Positions 1 through 9,350 are shown, counted from the first letter of the stretch. The stretch: DNA of 50,600 nucleotides from Magnetococcales bacterium (GCA_015233785.1 JADFWT010000008.1:1-50600), one strand, 5' to 3'. Translations and numbers: made by a program. The notes: generated by a model from the sequence alone, not told the origin.

Positions 1-458
1 GGATACTACGCCCCGTAAGCCATCGTTTTCCGAAGAGAAGCAACGCCGTAAAGAGAAGTCGGACACGCCGCCTAAGCGATCGGATACTCTCTCTCCTTCA
101 GGGGAAGCATCCGATCGCGCCAAACCCAGTGTTTTTGATAGGTTCCGGGGCAAAACATCTCGCCAGCCAACGTCTGGTGCCGACCAAAAGGTAGCGGCGC
201 AACCCGCTCCATTGCCCCAAGAGGATCCGGCGGATTCAGCCAAGGGGTTATCGGATGCGAAGAAGCCGGTACCGAGTGCAGAAGCGGATAAAAAGCCAGC
301 GCTGGATACTACGCCCCGTAAGCCATCGTTTTCCGAAGAGAAGCAACGCCGTAAAGAGAAGTCGGACACGCCGCCTAAGCCAACGGAAACCCTCTCTCCT
401 TCAGGTGAAGCATCCGATAGCATAAAACCCAGTGTTTTTGATAAATTTCGAGATAGAT
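1..458 (+). repeat. In-frame 303-bp-spaced direct repeat in the transporter's N-terminal linker
   Basis: Bases 1-77 are identical to bases 304-380, and weaker similarity continues to about 156/458, including a repeated KPSVFD motif. The offset of 303 bp equals 101 codons, so the reading frame is kept. The first copy begins at the window edge, so more copies may lie upstream. Confidence 0.9.
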
Positions 459-3223
459 TTTCCAACGCGTCAACGCCCGGAGATGAGCCGGTTGTCAACA
501 GCAACGGGAAAAGCACACCTGAAGAGAAATCAGATCGACAACCCAGAGATATCAGCACCAAGCGTTCACAATCTCTTGCGACAAAGCCTCGGACCAGCGA
601 CGCAATCTCTAAACCGACCGATAGCCAACCGATTAAACGTACATCGCAACTCGATCCTGAGAAGCGCGTAGACAAACAGAGAGGCTCTGAAACATCTGCC
701 GCCAACCGGACAGAAGTATCGTCTCTGCCGACATCCAAAAAGGCCGCCAATAAGGCACCTTTGATCGAAAAGCCCGAAGCCGGACTTTTGACATCTGCAA
801 AGCCGAAGGCCATTGAGAAGAACGTCAAGAAGTCCAAGCCGCAATCAATTTCCTCGACGCCTGAAAACCCCAAGCGCAAAAAGTCGGTCACCGAAAAGCC
901 CAAGCCCAAGCCCAAGGCCGTGCGTTCAGTGCCTAAAACGCCCAGCCCCATAGAGAAGGCTCCACCGGTTCCCAAAAAGCCGATCGCTCCGCCTGTACCC
1001 AAGGAAAACGTTGCAGCATCGAGGGATCAGAATGAGAAGGAAGCTACCAGTACCTTGTTGCGCACAGAGCTGGCAGCCAGCTCTTATGCCGAGGATCCAT
1101 TGTTGGAGTGCCTCGTCCATTTGACGCGTTACCATGGACGGCCACGCTCAGCAGAGGCGTTAAGCACCGGACTTCCTGAATTTGGGGAGCGGTTCTCACC
1201 GCGTATGTTTGTTCGAGCAGCAGAGCGGAATGGTTTTAAAGCCCGCGTTGTGCCGAGAGAGTTCAAGAAGATCTCCACAGATCTATTGCCAATCGTCATC
1301 CCTTTCGAGGATGGAGAGGCGGGGGTGCTGCTGGACATTGATACCGAAAAACAGGAGGTCAAGATCATGTTGCCGGCTCATGCCGGTAGCATAGAAAATA
1401 TGGAGGTAGCGAAGCTAGAGGCGCTTTGGTCAGGTTATGTCATCCTGATTCAGCCGGAAAACACCATCCAGTTTGATCGTCCGGAAGAGGCTAAGCGGGA
1501 CACTTCCTCATGGTTTTGGGGGACGTTACGCCAAAATTGGTGGATCTATGGCCAAGTCGTCTTGGCGGCGGTGTTCGTCAACCTGTTCGGACTCATATCA
1601 CCCATGTTTGTGATGATCGTCTATGATCGGGTGATTCCAAACAATGCCCAGGAGACGTTGTGGGTTCTGGCCATTGGTGTACTCACGGTGATTGTATTTG
1701 ATCTGATCCTGAAAACCCTGCGTGCCTTCTTCATCGACTATGCTGGTAAACGAGCTGATATTCTTATGGGCAGCCGGTTGTTCGATCAGGTGCTGGATAT
1801 GCGTCTGGCGGGTCGCCCCAAATCAGCTGGCGTGTTCGCCAACACCCTGCGGGAGTTTGAAAGCCTGCGGGAGTTTTTCACCTCCGCCACCCTGGCGGCT
1901 GTGATTGACCTGCCCTTTGTATTTCTCTTTCTGGTGGTATTGTGGCTGATTAGTGGGCCGGTATCCGTTGTGTTGATAGCTGCAGTGCCATTGGTTTTGG
2001 GATATGGTTTTTTGTTGCAGTATCCCCTGCGGTCCGTGGTAAGAAAAAATCTCAAAGAGTCCAACATTAAACATGGCGTGTTGGTGGAAACCATCAATGG
2101 CCTGGAGACCATCAAGGCGGTGGGGGCTGAGGGGCGCATGCGCAGCCTTTGGGAAGAGTCCCTTGGAGCCACTGCAACCTCCAGTCAGAAATCCCGTGCA
2201 CTTTCTACATCCGGTGTCAATTTTACCAGTTGGGTGCAGCAAACCGTCTCCGTATGCGTCATGCTGTACGGTGTGCATCTGATTGGTCTCAACGAGCTGA
2301 CCATGGGCGGGTTGATCGCCAGCGTCATGTTGGGTGGACGTGCCATCGCGCCGTTGGCTCAGGTGGCGCAGCTGCTCACGCGTCTCAACCAGTCTATGGC
2401 CTCTCTGAAGAACCTCAATGAGATCATGTCCGCTCCGGTGGAGCGTTCGAGTGACAAAACCTATCTCCACCGTCCGACGCTGGAGGGAGATATCGAGTTT
2501 CGTGATGTGGCATTTCGTTATCCCGGAACCGAGCAGGATATTTTCAAGGATGTCAGTTTTAGGATTAATCCAGGTGAAAGTGTCGGTTTTATCGGCCGCA
2601 TCGGCTCAGGGAAAAGCACACTTGCCAAGTTGATTTTGGGACTCTACGAACCCACGGAAGGGACGGTGTTGGCCGATGGTGTGGATTTGCGGCAGATCGA
2701 TCCAGCTGATCTGAGGCGTAACATCGGCTATGTGCCTCAGGATCCCTTTCTTTTTCAGGGAACCGCCAAAGACAACATCACGGCTGCTGCTCCATTTATG
2801 GAAGATGCAGCCGTCATACGTGCGGCCGAATTGGCGGGTATCAAGGATTTTCTTGAACAGCATCCTCTTGGGTATGACCTGCCGGTAGGTGAGCGCGGTG
2901 ACGGCCTGTCTGGAGGCCAGCGTCAGGGATTGACCGTGGCGCGGGCGCTGCTTCGACTACCAAACATTCTGGTGATGGATGAGCCGACGAGCTCCATGGA
3001 TGCCAAATCCGAGCAGGAGCTCCGTAACCAGCTTCGGGACTATCTGTCGGACCGTACCATGCTGCTTATCACCCATCGCGCCTCTCTGCTTAGCTTTGTG
3101 GATCGCATCATCGTAATGGATGCCGGCCGCATTGTGGCGGATGGCCCTCGTGCGCAGGTTATGGAGGCCCTGAAAAGCGGGAAACTGATGCTTTCGGAAC
3201 CGCGAAAGGGGGCAGCGGCATGA
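1..3223 (+). CDS. Type I secretion ABC transporter (LapB/LssB-like), 5' partial
   Basis: Inner-membrane ATPase/permease that would drive one-step export of a large substrate through a type I system. The frame is open from base 2 to the stop, so the true start lies outside the window; the internal TTG at 212 is not a convincing start. The first ~360 visible residues are a Lys/Pro/Ser-rich, probably disordered region with an in-frame duplication. A C39-like domain follows (about nt 1090-1460). Its usual catalytic region reads LLECLVHLTRYHG, without the DCG context of a peptidase, as in transporters of RTX and Lap adhesins. Transmembrane segments run from about nt 1540 to 2400. The ATPase shows Walker A GRIGSGKST, signature LSGGQ, Walker B ILVMDEPTSS and H-loop ITHRAS. 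It overlaps the HlyD gene by 4 bp (ATGA). The domain order is clear; the substrate is inferred. Confidence 0.93.
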   Translation, partial: DTTPRKPSFSEEKQRRKEKSDTPPKRSDTLSPSGEASDRAKPSVFDRFRGKTSRQPTSGADQKVAAQPAPLPQEDPADSAKGLSDAKKPVPSAEADKKPALDTTPRKPSFSEEKQRRKEKSDTPPKPTETLSPSGEASDSIKPSVFDKFRDRFSNASTPGDEPVVNSNGKSTPEEKSDRQPRDISTKRSQSLATKPRTSDAISKPTDSQPIKRTSQLDPEKRVDKQRGSETSAANRTEVSSLPTSKKAANKAPLIEKPEAGLLTSAKPKAIEKNVKKSKPQSISSTPENPKRKKSVTEKPKPKPKAVRSVPKTPSPIEKAPPVPKKPIAPPVPKENVAASRDQNEKEATSTLLRTELAASSYAEDPLLECLVHLTRYHGRPRSAEALSTGLPEFGERFSPRMFVRAAERNGFKARVVPREFKKISTDLLPIVIPFEDGEAGVLLDIDTEKQEVKIMLPAHAGSIENMEVAKLEALWSGYVILIQPENTIQFDRPEEAKRDTSSWFWGTLRQNWWIYGQVVLAAVFVNLFGLISPMFVMIVYDRVIPNNAQETLWVLAIGVLTVIVFDLILKTLRAFFIDYAGKRADILMGSRLFDQVLDMRLAGRPKSAGVFANTLREFESLREFFTSATLAAVIDLPFVFLFLVVLWLISGPVSVVLIAAVPLVLGYGFLLQYPLRSVVRKNLKESNIKHGVLVETINGLETIKAVGAEGRMRSLWEESLGATATSSQKSRALSTSGVNFTSWVQQTVSVCVMLYGVHLIGLNELTMGGLIASVMLGGRAIAPLAQVAQLLTRLNQSMASLKNLNEIMSAPVERSSDKTYLHRPTLEGDIEFRDVAFRYPGTEQDIFKDVSFRINPGESVGFIGRIGSGKSTLAKLILGLYEPTEGTVLADGVDLRQIDPADLRRNIGYVPQDPFLFQGTAKDNITAAAPFMEDAAVIRAAELAGIKDFLEQHPLGYDLPVGERGDGLSGGQRQGLTVARALLRLPNILVMDEPTSSMDAKSEQELRNQLRDYLSDRTMLLITHRASLLSFVDRIIVMDAGRIVADGPRAQVMEALKSGKLMLSEPRKGAAA

Positions 3224-4536
3224 GCCAAGCGGATGAAACAGCCTATGTTCGAGAGCTGCGTTTGGCGGTGATGCGGCCACCTCGTCTTGTTGCCAGCTTG
3301 CTATTGTTCTCTATCGTTATTTTTGTCACCTGGGCACTCATATGGGCACACTATGCGGTGTTGGATGAGGTCACAACAGGGCAGGGGAAGGTAATCCCTT
3401 CTTCCCAGCTAAAGGTGATCCAGAATCTGGAAGGCGGCATTGTCTCCGAGATTCTGGTCAAGGAAGGGGATATCGTCAAACAGGGCCAACCACTGCTACG
3501 TATTGCGGCCACGCGTTTTCAATCCTCTTTTCAGGAGAATAAGGCCAAACAGCTTTCGTTCATGGCCGTTGCGGCACGGCTTCAGGGTGAGATCGATCAA
3601 GCCGATCCCAAGTTTCCCGATGTGGTAGAAAAAGAGGCCCCAGAGCTGATCCGGCAGGAGATGGATTTACGTAAGGCGCGTGCTACAGAGCTGGAGGGCT
3701 CCATCTCTGTCCTGAATCGACAGAAGCAGCAGAAGCAGCAGACGATTTCTGAGTATCGTAACCGCTTATCCCAATATCGACGCGCCAAAGAACTCATCAC
3801 CCAGGAGTTGAGTATTATTCGTCCTCTGGTGGAGCGTAATGCCGCACCTAAAATAGAACTGTTACGACTGCTCAAGGAGAAGAATGCCAACGAAGGTGAA
3901 ATCAACGCGGCATCAAAGGGTATTCAACGATCTCGTTCTGAGCTGCAGGAGATTGATCAGAAGATCATCCAGGTCCGCTCCACCTTTCAGACCAATGCCA
4001 TTACCGAGCTCAACGAAGTCTCCGTCAACCTGAAGGCGCTCACCGAGAAACTCACCGGAGATGCAGATATTATTAAACGAGCAGAGGTTCTCTCACCTGT
4101 CCTGGGTACGGTTAAGGAGATCAAGCTGACAACCATCGGCCAGGTCGTGCAACCTGGAGAGCCGTTGATGGAAATTGTACCCCACGACGACAGCATGATG
4201 ATTGAGGCCAAGATCCGTCCAGGGGATATTGCTTTTATCCACCCTGGCCAAAAGGCTACGGTTAAAATTACTGCCTTTGATTATGCCATCTATGGTGGTC
4301 TCAATGGGGAGCTGACAAAGATCGGCGCTGACACCGTCATCGATGAGAATGGCGAAGGCTTCTATAAAATCACGGTCTCTACCAAGGGGTTCCTGCACGA
4401 CAAAGAGGGCAAGCCCTTGCCTATCATTCCAGGCATGATTGCGGAAGTAGATATTCTCACCGGACAGAAAACGGTACTGGAATATATGATGAAACCGATT
4501 CTCAGAGCGCAACATAAAGCGCTACGTGAAAGGTGA
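3220..4536 (+). CDS. HlyD-family membrane fusion protein of type I secretion
   Basis: Periplasmic adaptor (438 aa) linking the preceding ABC transporter to an outer-membrane channel. It has a short cytoplasmic N-terminus and one transmembrane segment at about residues 26-48 (LLLFSIVIFVTWALIWAHY). Then come a biotinyl-lipoyl-like half motif (VIQNLEGGIVSEILVKEGD), a long alpha-helical coiled coil rich in Lys, Gln and Glu (about residues 105-285), and a second lipoyl/beta-barrel half with VLGTVKEIKLTTIGQVVQPG. Length and layout match the HlyD/LapC group. The ATG overlaps the stop of the ABC gene, indicating translational coupling. No TolC partner is adjacent; it may be upstream of the window or elsewhere. 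Confidence 0.93.
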   Translation: MSQADETAYVRELRLAVMRPPRLVASLLLFSIVIFVTWALIWAHYAVLDEVTTGQGKVIPSSQLKVIQNLEGGIVSEILVKEGDIVKQGQPLLRIAATRFQSSFQENKAKQLSFMAVAARLQGEIDQADPKFPDVVEKEAPELIRQEMDLRKARATELEGSISVLNRQKQQKQQTISEYRNRLSQYRRAKELITQELSIIRPLVERNAAPKIELLRLLKEKNANEGEINAASKGIQRSRSELQEIDQKIIQVRSTFQTNAITELNEVSVNLKALTEKLTGDADIIKRAEVLSPVLGTVKEIKLTTIGQVVQPGEPLMEIVPHDDSMMIEAKIRPGDIAFIHPGQKATVKITAFDYAIYGGLNGELTKIGADTVIDENGEGFYKITVSTKGFLHDKEGKPLPIIPGMIAEVDILTGQKTVLEYMMKPILRAQHKALRER

Positions 4537-4540
4537 GAAG

Positions 4541-4891
4541 ATGGGATTGCATTTTTATGTTATGCGCGATGACGACAACCGGGTGGTCTCCATCTCTTCC
4601 AATCCCCAAGAGGGGCATGATGAAGTTCTGCCTGCTGGTCATCCTGAAGTAGTGCGTTTGGTGGTTGGTGACTCTGCATCAGCGGAAGGAACTTCATCGC
4701 AGGTCAACCTGATGCATACCGACCATAAAATGGTACGCATCATTGAGGATTTAATCGATATTCTGGTCAAAAAAGAGGTGATCAACTACACCGATTTGCC
4801 GGAAGTCGTGACCAATAAATTAAGCCATCGGCGTCAAATGCGCCAAGGTGACAACACTCTTCAAATTTTGGATGAGGACGACATTATATAG
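4541..4891 (+). CDS. Small conserved protein resembling the 'tryptophan synthase subunit beta-like' family
   Basis: A 116-residue acidic soluble protein. The ATG at 4541 is chosen because it lies 7 bases after AGGTGAG; an in-frame GTG at 4526 lies inside the end of the HlyD gene. The middle segment (KMVRIIEDLIDILVKKEVI) followed by NYTDLPE and a basic tail resembles, from memory, small proteobacterial proteins labelled 'tryptophan synthase subunit beta-like'. That label says nothing about function: no PLP site or catalytic motif is visible. It begins 4 bp after the HlyD stop and ends 6 bp before the LuxR-type gene, so it is probably co-transcribed with the secretion genes. Function unknown. 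Confidence 0.75.
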   Translation: MGLHFYVMRDDDNRVVSISSNPQEGHDEVLPAGHPEVVRLVVGDSASAEGTSSQVNLMHTDHKMVRIIEDLIDILVKKEVINYTDLPEVVTNKLSHRRQMRQGDNTLQILDEDDII

Positions 4892-4897
4892 GACGCC

Positions 4898-5584
4898 ATG
4901 ATTCCTCGAATTGATCACCAGCAAATTCATGCAGCGGCTCTCAAATTAGCCATGTCTGCCTCTTCTGTGATTCACACAAGTGCCTATGGCATCGTATTGG
5001 TGGATCGCTCCAGACGTATCTGCTCGGTCAATCGTCTGGCAGAGGCCATGATGGCACAACAGGACGGTCTATATGCCGATAAAGATCAGATTTTTTGTGT
5101 GCATGTTTCATCGGAAGAGAAAGAGCTGGGGCGATTGATTAATAAGATCAGTGCTTCGGTGACTCACACTGCTTTGACTGGCGCGATGGCGATTTCACGT
5201 TGTTCGGATGCCCGCCCCTATTCGGTGATGCTTCACCCCTATGCTCTGACCCAGAATCAGCAAGTGTTTAATTTGGTCATTCTGGCGATTCACGATCATG
5301 AAATTCAGCGGGTGGCATCTTGTCAGGCCATGCAGCGCTTCTTCGGTCTTACAGAATCCGAGGCAGAAGTTTTGGGGATGATGGTGGAGAGCGGTCGCCC
5401 TATCCCGGAGATTGCCAAATTCAGAGGCGTAAGCGCCCATACGGTTAAAAGTCAGATGGATAAAATTCGCAAAAAGGTTGGAGCGACCAACCAGATGGAT
5501 CTGTTGCGCATTGTCATGGGAACACCAGGCGTATTCGAAATTCCAACGTTCAATCTTAAGGAGCCCGTACCACAGAAAAAGTGA
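4898..5584 (+). CDS. LuxR-type HTH transcriptional regulator with N-terminal PAS-like region
   Basis: A 228-residue cytoplasmic DNA-binding protein. Residues ~20-140 look like a PAS-type sensory fold (YGIVLVDRSRRICSVNRLAE is a PAS-like start). Residues ~150-210 form a LuxR/GerE helix-turn-helix, visible as LTESEAEVLGMMVESGRPI, then EIAKFRGVSAHTVKSQMDKI. There is no receiver-domain phosphoacceptor motif, so it is not a classic response regulator. It is the last gene of the secretion operon and is convergent with the LapG-like gene. By position it could control adhesin secretion; the ligand and target are unknown. Confidence 0.85.
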   Translation: MIPRIDHQQIHAAALKLAMSASSVIHTSAYGIVLVDRSRRICSVNRLAEAMMAQQDGLYADKDQIFCVHVSSEEKELGRLINKISASVTHTALTGAMAISRCSDARPYSVMLHPYALTQNQQVFNLVILAIHDHEIQRVASCQAMQRFFGLTESEAEVLGMMVESGRPIPEIAKFRGVSAHTVKSQMDKIRKKVGATNQMDLLRIVMGTPGVFEIPTFNLKEPVPQKK

Positions 5585-5611
5585 TCTATCTCGATATACG
5601 GATAGCTGGAG

Positions 5612-6337
5612 TCATCTCCTTGAGGGTGTTTTTGCAACGCGATGTCGCCACCATGATTTCTCGTTGATGGAGAATATTGGTCGATAGTGGTGAATGCTGG
5701 TGTGATCCGCCACCTGTTTGATTTGGTTATCCAATATTAAGATGCGATCGTTTAGATAGACGGCCAGGATAGCGTGTCCAACTTGTAGATTGGTGTCTTG
5801 TACAGTGACCACACGTAGCTGCTTTTCCTTAAAGCCGAGACGGCGTAGAGAGAGATATTTGATAATGGAGAAATCTTCGCAATCACCCTTTTTTCCCAGA
5901 AATTCATCGGGGGCTTCCCAGTAATCCTTTACCCCCCAGTTTCTTTGATCGGTGATGTAGCCAACAGCGTTGAAATAGGTATTGACGTCTCGAATCTGCT
6001 CCTCAGGCTTTTTATTGCGGATTTTGTCCAGAAAAGCATTCCATTTCTGGTAGTGGCATTTATTGAACAGATTCTCTTTGCAGCTTCCGGATTGAAGCGC
6101 CTTTTTCTTCGTGTAGCGATCCAGGGCGCCGCGCCATTTTTTAAATGGTTTAATGTTATTGGAGCGCGTCTCACGAGCCCCAAACAGCTTGGCCCGTTTT
6201 TGCCTTTTCGCCCAGCTCTCGGTTCCCGGCATTGCGGTTAGAAGCCCAAGCAATACCAACCAGATCCAAAGTCTGTAACCAGATTTTAGTCCCTTTTGCT
6301 TTGGCGGGTAGAGAATATTGAAGAAAGGTAGACGCAT
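5612..6337 (-). CDS. LapG-like periplasmic transglutaminase-type cysteine protease
   Basis: Bacterial transglutaminase-like cysteine proteinase (BTLCP/LapG family), 241 aa. In Pseudomonas, LapG cuts the N-terminus of the adhesin LapA and releases it from the surface, and is held in check by the c-di-GMP receptor LapD. The N-terminus has a basic stretch and a hydrophobic signal segment (LWIWLVLLGLLTAMPG, about residues 23-38). The Cys-His-Asp triad is visible in order: KKGDCEDFSIIKY (Cys), QVGHAILAV (His) and ILILDNQ (Asp). The gene is convergent with the secretion operon and divergent from the sensor at 6468. Its presence next to a LapB/LapC-type pair supports a Lap-like system, although no LapD or adhesin gene lies in the window. 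The start has a weak ribosome-binding site. Confidence 0.9.
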   Translation of the reverse strand: MRLPFFNILYPPKQKGLKSGYRLWIWLVLLGLLTAMPGTESWAKRQKRAKLFGARETRSNNIKPFKKWRGALDRYTKKKALQSGSCKENLFNKCHYQKWNAFLDKIRNKKPEEQIRDVNTYFNAVGYITDQRNWGVKDYWEAPDEFLGKKGDCEDFSIIKYLSLRRLGFKEKQLRVVTVQDTNLQVGHAILAVYLNDRILILDNQIKQVADHTSIHHYRPIFSINEKSWWRHRVAKTPSRR

Positions 6338-6467
6338 AGAGGTCGCGTTTCATGGAAGCAATGATTGAGATTGATGATGGTCGTGTATCAACAGAACGAT
6401 GTTGCCATGGTAACGATCTGCATAAGATGGGTCAATCAAGATGCGCCCCAACGTGTAGGAGAGGAAA

Positions 6468-8573
6468 ATGATTCCAGAAACTCAGGCTGAAGAAACTGAG
6501 GAGCGCTTGGTCTTTCGGAAGATCCTGTTGGCCTTGGGTATACTTACCATTGTGACGATGTTGGGTGTTTATTTTGCCTTTCGTTATGTGGCTCAAGAGC
6601 GGGAGAGGGCCGTGCAGCAATGGCAGGTGCGTCTGAGTATCGTGGCGGAGAGTCGCGCACAGGCGGTATCGGAGTGGGTGTCGGAGCAGAGAAGAATCGT
6701 TGAGGATATCAGCGAAAACCAATCGTTGAGAATCTATCTATCTGAGCTTTCTGAAGCCGATTGGAGACAAGACGAGGTAACGGATGGAGCCGCCCAGGCG
6801 GGATATCTCAGCAACCTGCTTATGGTAACGGCTGAACGGAGTGGTTTTTTGCCACCATATTCGAACAGTACCGGTGTCGCGAATGTGAACCATCAACCTA
6901 TGACCGGTGGTCTGATTGTATTGGATAAACATCGGAATGTTGTTGCCAGCTCGGGGATCGCTCTCGCCGAAGGTGCGCCCCTTGATCATGCTTTGAATGT
7001 GGCTATCGAGGGAGAACCCCATATAGTCAGCCCATTTAGAAACAAGGCGGGTCAGGCGTTGTTTGGCTTTTCGTTGCCCATTTATGGAATCCAGGATGAT
7101 ACGAATGGGCCGGGGTTAGGGGTTGTAATTGGGCTACGCCCCATGGAGAAATCTCTTTATTCACGCCTTGTGCAGCCGGGAGATGACAGCAAAACAGCTG
7201 AGAACCATCTGATTGCAAAACGCCATTCGCTGATTGACTATCTCTCACCCACGCGAACCTCCAAGGCTCCTCTGGCCCACTCCTTAAATCTGAACACGCC
7301 GCGTCTGGCGGCCTCCTTTGCGCTGGAAAAACCAGGCGAATTTGCCATCAAACGAGACTATGGAGGTCGCGAGGTCTTGGTTACCTCCCGCTCGATTGAA
7401 GGCATCCCATGGCTACTCATGCGTACGATTGGCAGGGAAGAGGCTCTGACGGAGATTGAACAACATCACACCACGACCTTAACGGCGTTTCTGCTGTTAA
7501 TTGTCGGCGTCACCGTCACCATCATTGCAGTCTGGCGGCACGGAACATCCGTACGTTCTGCCCGAGCTGCGACCAAATATCGCATGACAGCTGAGCGTTT
7601 TGAAAATCTAACGCAATTTCTAAGGGTGCTCACCGACACGCTTCCCACAGAAATTATCGCGCTGGATGGGGAGGGGCGATACACGTTTGCCAATATGGCG
7701 GCCGCCCATGCGGTAGAACTCCACCCAAGGGAGATGAAGGGCAAAACCATGGCGGCCATAGCCGGACCTGTGAAGGCCGGAGCCTATGCTGCGATCAACG
7801 GGAAGGTTTTTGAAGAGCATAAGGCTGTTACCACCATTCAATGCTTTGAAGAGCCCCAGGGGAAGCGGGTCATTAAATCAAGTCACACCCCTTTGGCGGC
7901 GAATCGCAATAATCCCCAGTCGGTGTTAATGGTGCTGGATGACATCACCGAGTTGACTCGGGAACAGGAGAAGGCAGGGGAGCGACTGATGCAGCTGGTG
8001 GAGACATTGGTAAGCGTCGTAGATCGACGGGATCCATTCTCTGCCAATCATTCTGCACGCGTTGGACAGGTGTCGCGTGCCGTAGGCGAGGAGATGGGAC
8101 TTCCTGTCGAGGAGATTTCGACCCTTGAGTTGGCAGGGCGGCTCATGAATTTGGGGAAAATCTACATTCCCACCGAGATTCTCACGAAAACCGATCAGCT
8201 AAGCGAAGATGAAAAGGAGCTATTAGCCGGCAGTATCCAGGTGAGTGCCGATATTTTGCAGCAGGTGGACTTTGAAGGACCGGTTGTCGATACCATTCGC
8301 CAGCTTGGGAAAGCTTTGGATGGAAATGATGTCAGGGATATGGCCTCGGAGGAGACACTTAGACCAGCGCGAATTGTAGCGATTGCCAATACCTTTGTCG
8401 GCATGGTGAGCCCGAGGGCCTACCGGAATGCACTCTCTTTTGAAGATGCTGCAAACCGTCTGCTTGAGCAAGGGGGCGCTCAATTTGATCGCAAGGCTGT
8501 ATTGGCGTTGGTACATTATTTAGAAAATCGGGGAGGAAAAGAGCAATGGGCCCATTTTCGCGAGAGCCAATAG
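6468..8573 (+). CDS. Membrane sensor: periplasmic domain, PAS and degenerate HD-GYP-like domain
   Basis: A 701-residue inner-membrane signalling protein. AGGAGAGG precedes the ATG. TM1 is at about residues 20-41. A large periplasmic region (residues ~45-330) of double-cache appearance ends at TM2 (~334-357, LTAFLLLIVGVTVTIIAV). A PAS domain follows (~390-500). The C-terminal domain (~505-690) has the helical layout of HD-GYP phosphodiesterases (NHSARVGQVSRAVGEEMGL, LGKIYIPTEILTKTDQLSEDE). The metal-binding HD pair is replaced by MN (GRLMNLGKI), and no GYP motif is seen. The output domain is therefore probably not catalytic and may act as a binding or signalling module. It is divergent from the LapG-like gene. 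Confidence 0.85.
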   Translation: MIPETQAEETEERLVFRKILLALGILTIVTMLGVYFAFRYVAQERERAVQQWQVRLSIVAESRAQAVSEWVSEQRRIVEDISENQSLRIYLSELSEADWRQDEVTDGAAQAGYLSNLLMVTAERSGFLPPYSNSTGVANVNHQPMTGGLIVLDKHRNVVASSGIALAEGAPLDHALNVAIEGEPHIVSPFRNKAGQALFGFSLPIYGIQDDTNGPGLGVVIGLRPMEKSLYSRLVQPGDDSKTAENHLIAKRHSLIDYLSPTRTSKAPLAHSLNLNTPRLAASFALEKPGEFAIKRDYGGREVLVTSRSIEGIPWLLMRTIGREEALTEIEQHHTTTLTAFLLLIVGVTVTIIAVWRHGTSVRSARAATKYRMTAERFENLTQFLRVLTDTLPTEIIALDGEGRYTFANMAAAHAVELHPREMKGKTMAAIAGPVKAGAYAAINGKVFEEHKAVTTIQCFEEPQGKRVIKSSHTPLAANRNNPQSVLMVLDDITELTREQEKAGERLMQLVETLVSVVDRRDPFSANHSARVGQVSRAVGEEMGLPVEEISTLELAGRLMNLGKIYIPTEILTKTDQLSEDEKELLAGSIQVSADILQQVDFEGPVVDTIRQLGKALDGNDVRDMASEETLRPARIVAIANTFVGMVSPRAYRNALSFEDAANRLLEQGGAQFDRKAVLALVHYLENRGGKEQWAHFRESQ

Positions 8574-8585
8574 AGAGAAGAGAGG

Positions 8586-9350
8586 TGGACCCCATTAGCG
8601 GGACAGGTCAGCGGCAATTGATGGGTGGAGTTCGCATCTAAACTATGCCGCATTTTGATAGTCTGATTGGCTATATGCCTGATCAGAGGTTATCCCACCC
8701 AGTGTTGAATGAGGGCGCTCTTCATTGTAAAAGCGAATCCAATCTCCCAGTCCCTTTCGCGCCTGAGATCCTGTTTCGAAGGCCTGGAGATAGACGCACT
8801 CATATTTTAAGGACCGCCAAAGCCGCTCAATAAAGACATTATCCATCCAGCGTCCTTTCCCATCCATGGAGATCCGCACACCGGCTCCCTTCAACACGTC
8901 GGTAAACGCTGGGCAGGTGAACTGGCTACCCTGATCTGTATTGAAAATATCTGTTTTTCCAAACTGCTCCAGAGCTTCTTCCAGGGCCTCAACACAGAAA
9001 TCTGGCTCCATGGTATTGGACAGTCGCCATGACAGCACACGACGGCTATACCAGTCCATAATCGCCACAAGATACAATAGACCCTGCCGCATGGGAATAT
9101 AGGTGATGTCCGCACACCAGACCTGATTGGGCCGATCAATCACCAGATTCCGCAGGAGATACGGATAAACAGGATGTTGAGGATGGCGCTTTGTTGTGCG
9201 GGGCTTCTGGTAGATAGACTGTAACCCCATCTGTCTCATTAAACGCCTGACGCGCTTTCGGTTAACGCAATCCCCCTGATTTCTCAGCTATCTCGCCATT
9301 TGACGAGCACCATAAAACGGCGTTAAAAATGGGTACCACCTCTGGTTGGA
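8586..9350 (-). mobile_element. IS3-family insertion sequence remnant
   Basis: Contains the 3' two-thirds of an IS3-type transposase orfB. One plausible terminal repeat starts at 8586 (TGGACCCCATTAGCGGGACA), 13 bp after the stop of the sensor gene. The other end is missing: the similarity stops near 9340-9350, next to the stop codon of the glycosyltransferase gene, and no orfA is present. The element is therefore truncated and immobile. No target-site duplication can be assigned. Confidence 0.8.
8643..9350 (-). pseudogene. IS3-family transposase OrfB, truncated and with an internal stop
   Basis: An integrase-core (DDE) transposase. The readable part from 9239 down gives 198 residues with all three catalytic acids: Asp in WCADITYIPM, Asp in IFNTDQGSQFT and Glu in FIERLWRSLKYE. 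It ends in the usual FYNEERPHSTLGG region. Upstream in the same frame, residues such as YPFLTPFYGARQMAR and LRNQGDCVNRKRVRRL are recognisable but are separated by a TAG at 9288-9290. The N-terminal ~50 residues of OrfB are missing. Both defects make an active product unlikely. Confidence 0.88.

Noticed and set aside
1823-2470. A 215-codon - strand frame inside the first transporter
   Set aside because: It lies entirely antisense to the conserved transmembrane region of the transporter and has His/Gln-rich composition typical of a shadow frame.
1-3223. Active C39 peptidase in the first transporter
   Set aside because: The catalytic Cys context (DCG) and oxyanion Gln are not present; the region reads LLECLVHLTRYHG, typical of the non-catalytic C39-like domain.
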